Source: Dethiobacter alkaliphilus AHT 1 (GTDB taxonomy: Bacteria > Bacillota > Dethiobacteria > Dethiobacterales > Dethiobacteraceae). Taken from it: 64,000 bases of DNA. Where the stretch lies: positions 62,001 to 126,000 of the forward strand of contig NZ_ACJM01000006.1 in the NCBI RefSeq assembly GCF_000174415.1, given 5' to 3'. Positions 63,647 to 64,000 of this stretch are shown here, piece by piece. The translations under genes were made by a program, and so were the position numbers. Numbering within the stretch: position 1 is the stretch's first letter; every line of letters begins with the position of its first letter. The notes beneath the pieces are model-generated. The model saw nothing but the letters and a program-made list of their open reading frames with translations, was not told where the DNA came from and ran no database searches.

Positions 63647-64000
63647 CTATTGGATTCTGGTGTGACAGGCCATACACAGTTCGTTGGCAGGCATGATGCG
63701 CATGCGGGTGTACTCGGTGCCGTGGGGGCCGTGGCAGGAGCTGCAAAGTAAGGCGCGGCTGCGCAGATCGTCGGTGTAGATCTCCCCTACGGGGTGGTTG
63801 GAACCACTGTGCTCCAGGCCGGGGTGACACTGGGCGCATACTTCCAGCTCGGGACCTAAAAGGAGCGCGTCGTACATGGCGCCGTGGATTTCATGGCAAT
63901 CGCCGCAGCGCAGCAGGCCATGGCCTGAATCGAAGTAATATTGGCTGATGGGTCCGTGGCAGTACAGGCAGAGGTTCTCCTCCCCTTCCAGGGGAAAACG
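63647..64000 (-). CDS. Multihaem c-type cytochrome, C-terminal part (5' end outside window)
   Basis: The last 117 codons of a gene entering from the right. Five haem sites are visible: CLYCH, CGDCH, CAQCH, CSSCH, CMACH, within the doubled-CXXCH pattern (LRCGDCHEIHG, LLCSSCHGPHG). Ends ELCMACHTRIQ. It likely starts the same cytochrome cluster as the 12-haem gene 480 bp downstream. Any short internal ATG frame here is just this gene's end. Confidence 0.85.
   Translation of the reverse strand, partial: RFPLEGEENLCLYCHGPISQYYFDSGHGLLRCGDCHEIHGAMYDALLLGPELEVCAQCHPGLEHSGSNHPVGEIYTDDLRSRALLCSSCHGPHGTEYTRMRIMPANELCMACHTRIQ

Noticed and set aside
63637-63650. TGGTACATGTGTA shared with the region upstream of 26734
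   Set aside because: One copy lies at the stop codon of a gene and the other upstream of a gene; probably chance.

Overview
The window looks like chromosome of an anaerobic, Gram-positive Firmicute that respires with multiheme c-type cytochromes. The evidence is a fused SecDF, T-box and lysine riboswitches, a SpoIIE-type phosphatase domain, bacillithiol genes, the DapL lysine route, HisZ with short HisG, strong Shine-Dalgarno sites, and about 60 visible CXXCH haem motifs. A Dethiobacter- or Peptococcaceae-like lineage would fit, but this is inference from gene content; there is no rRNA or other marker here. Nearly every gene is on the minus strand. The only plus-strand genes are a VapBC-type toxin-antitoxin pair near 24 kb and an XRE regulator near 49 kb.

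Left half (1-37.5 kb), read right to left, is biosynthesis and housekeeping: lysA-dapF-dapL behind a lysine riboswitch; asd-lysC; aroF-tyrA-aroA behind a T-box plus a tyrosine-rich mini-ORF; one haem protein with an acidic tail; vapBC; bshC-bshB1-bshA for bacillithiol; a complete-looking histidine operon hisZ-G-D-B-H-A-F-IE-J starting at a consensus promoter that abuts a 12-bp-arm palindrome; an Rrf2 regulator; ogt, lgt, aroC, aroB, a PP2C/SpoIIE-like protein and a small P-loop protein; secDF with its own consensus promoter; a CDF metal exporter; lapA-like, recJ and relA, which leaves the window on the left.

Right half (37.5-64 kb) is an electron-transfer island. It holds an iron-sulfur flavoprotein and RseC, then a TPR-NHL-hexahaem module, an ETF pair whose alpha subunit carries a ferredoxin domain, an M20 amidohydrolase, a hexahaem cytochrome with an XRE gene diverging from it, an orphan solute-binding lipoprotein, two very large proteins joining Ig-like repeats to 10 and 9 haem sites, and a second module (12-haem cytochrome, TPR, NHL, hexahaem cytochrome). 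A further cytochrome enters from the right edge.

The island was built by duplication. The two hexahaem genes at 46.8 and 58.5 kb share leader, coding region and downstream hairpin, and the first copy still carries a scrap of the NHL gene that precedes the second. The start region of the M20 gene is repeated as a truncated copy at 50 kb. A plausible working model, inferred and not shown, is that NapC-like and hexahaem proteins carry electrons across the membrane and wall to the Ig-haem proteins outside, with TPR/NHL proteins as assembly or docking partners.

Non-coding structure is rich: nested repeats with a GGACCGTCCC core at 12.2 and 33.4 kb, a large hairpin at 46.7 kb, and several operator-like palindromes at cytochrome and biosynthetic promoters.
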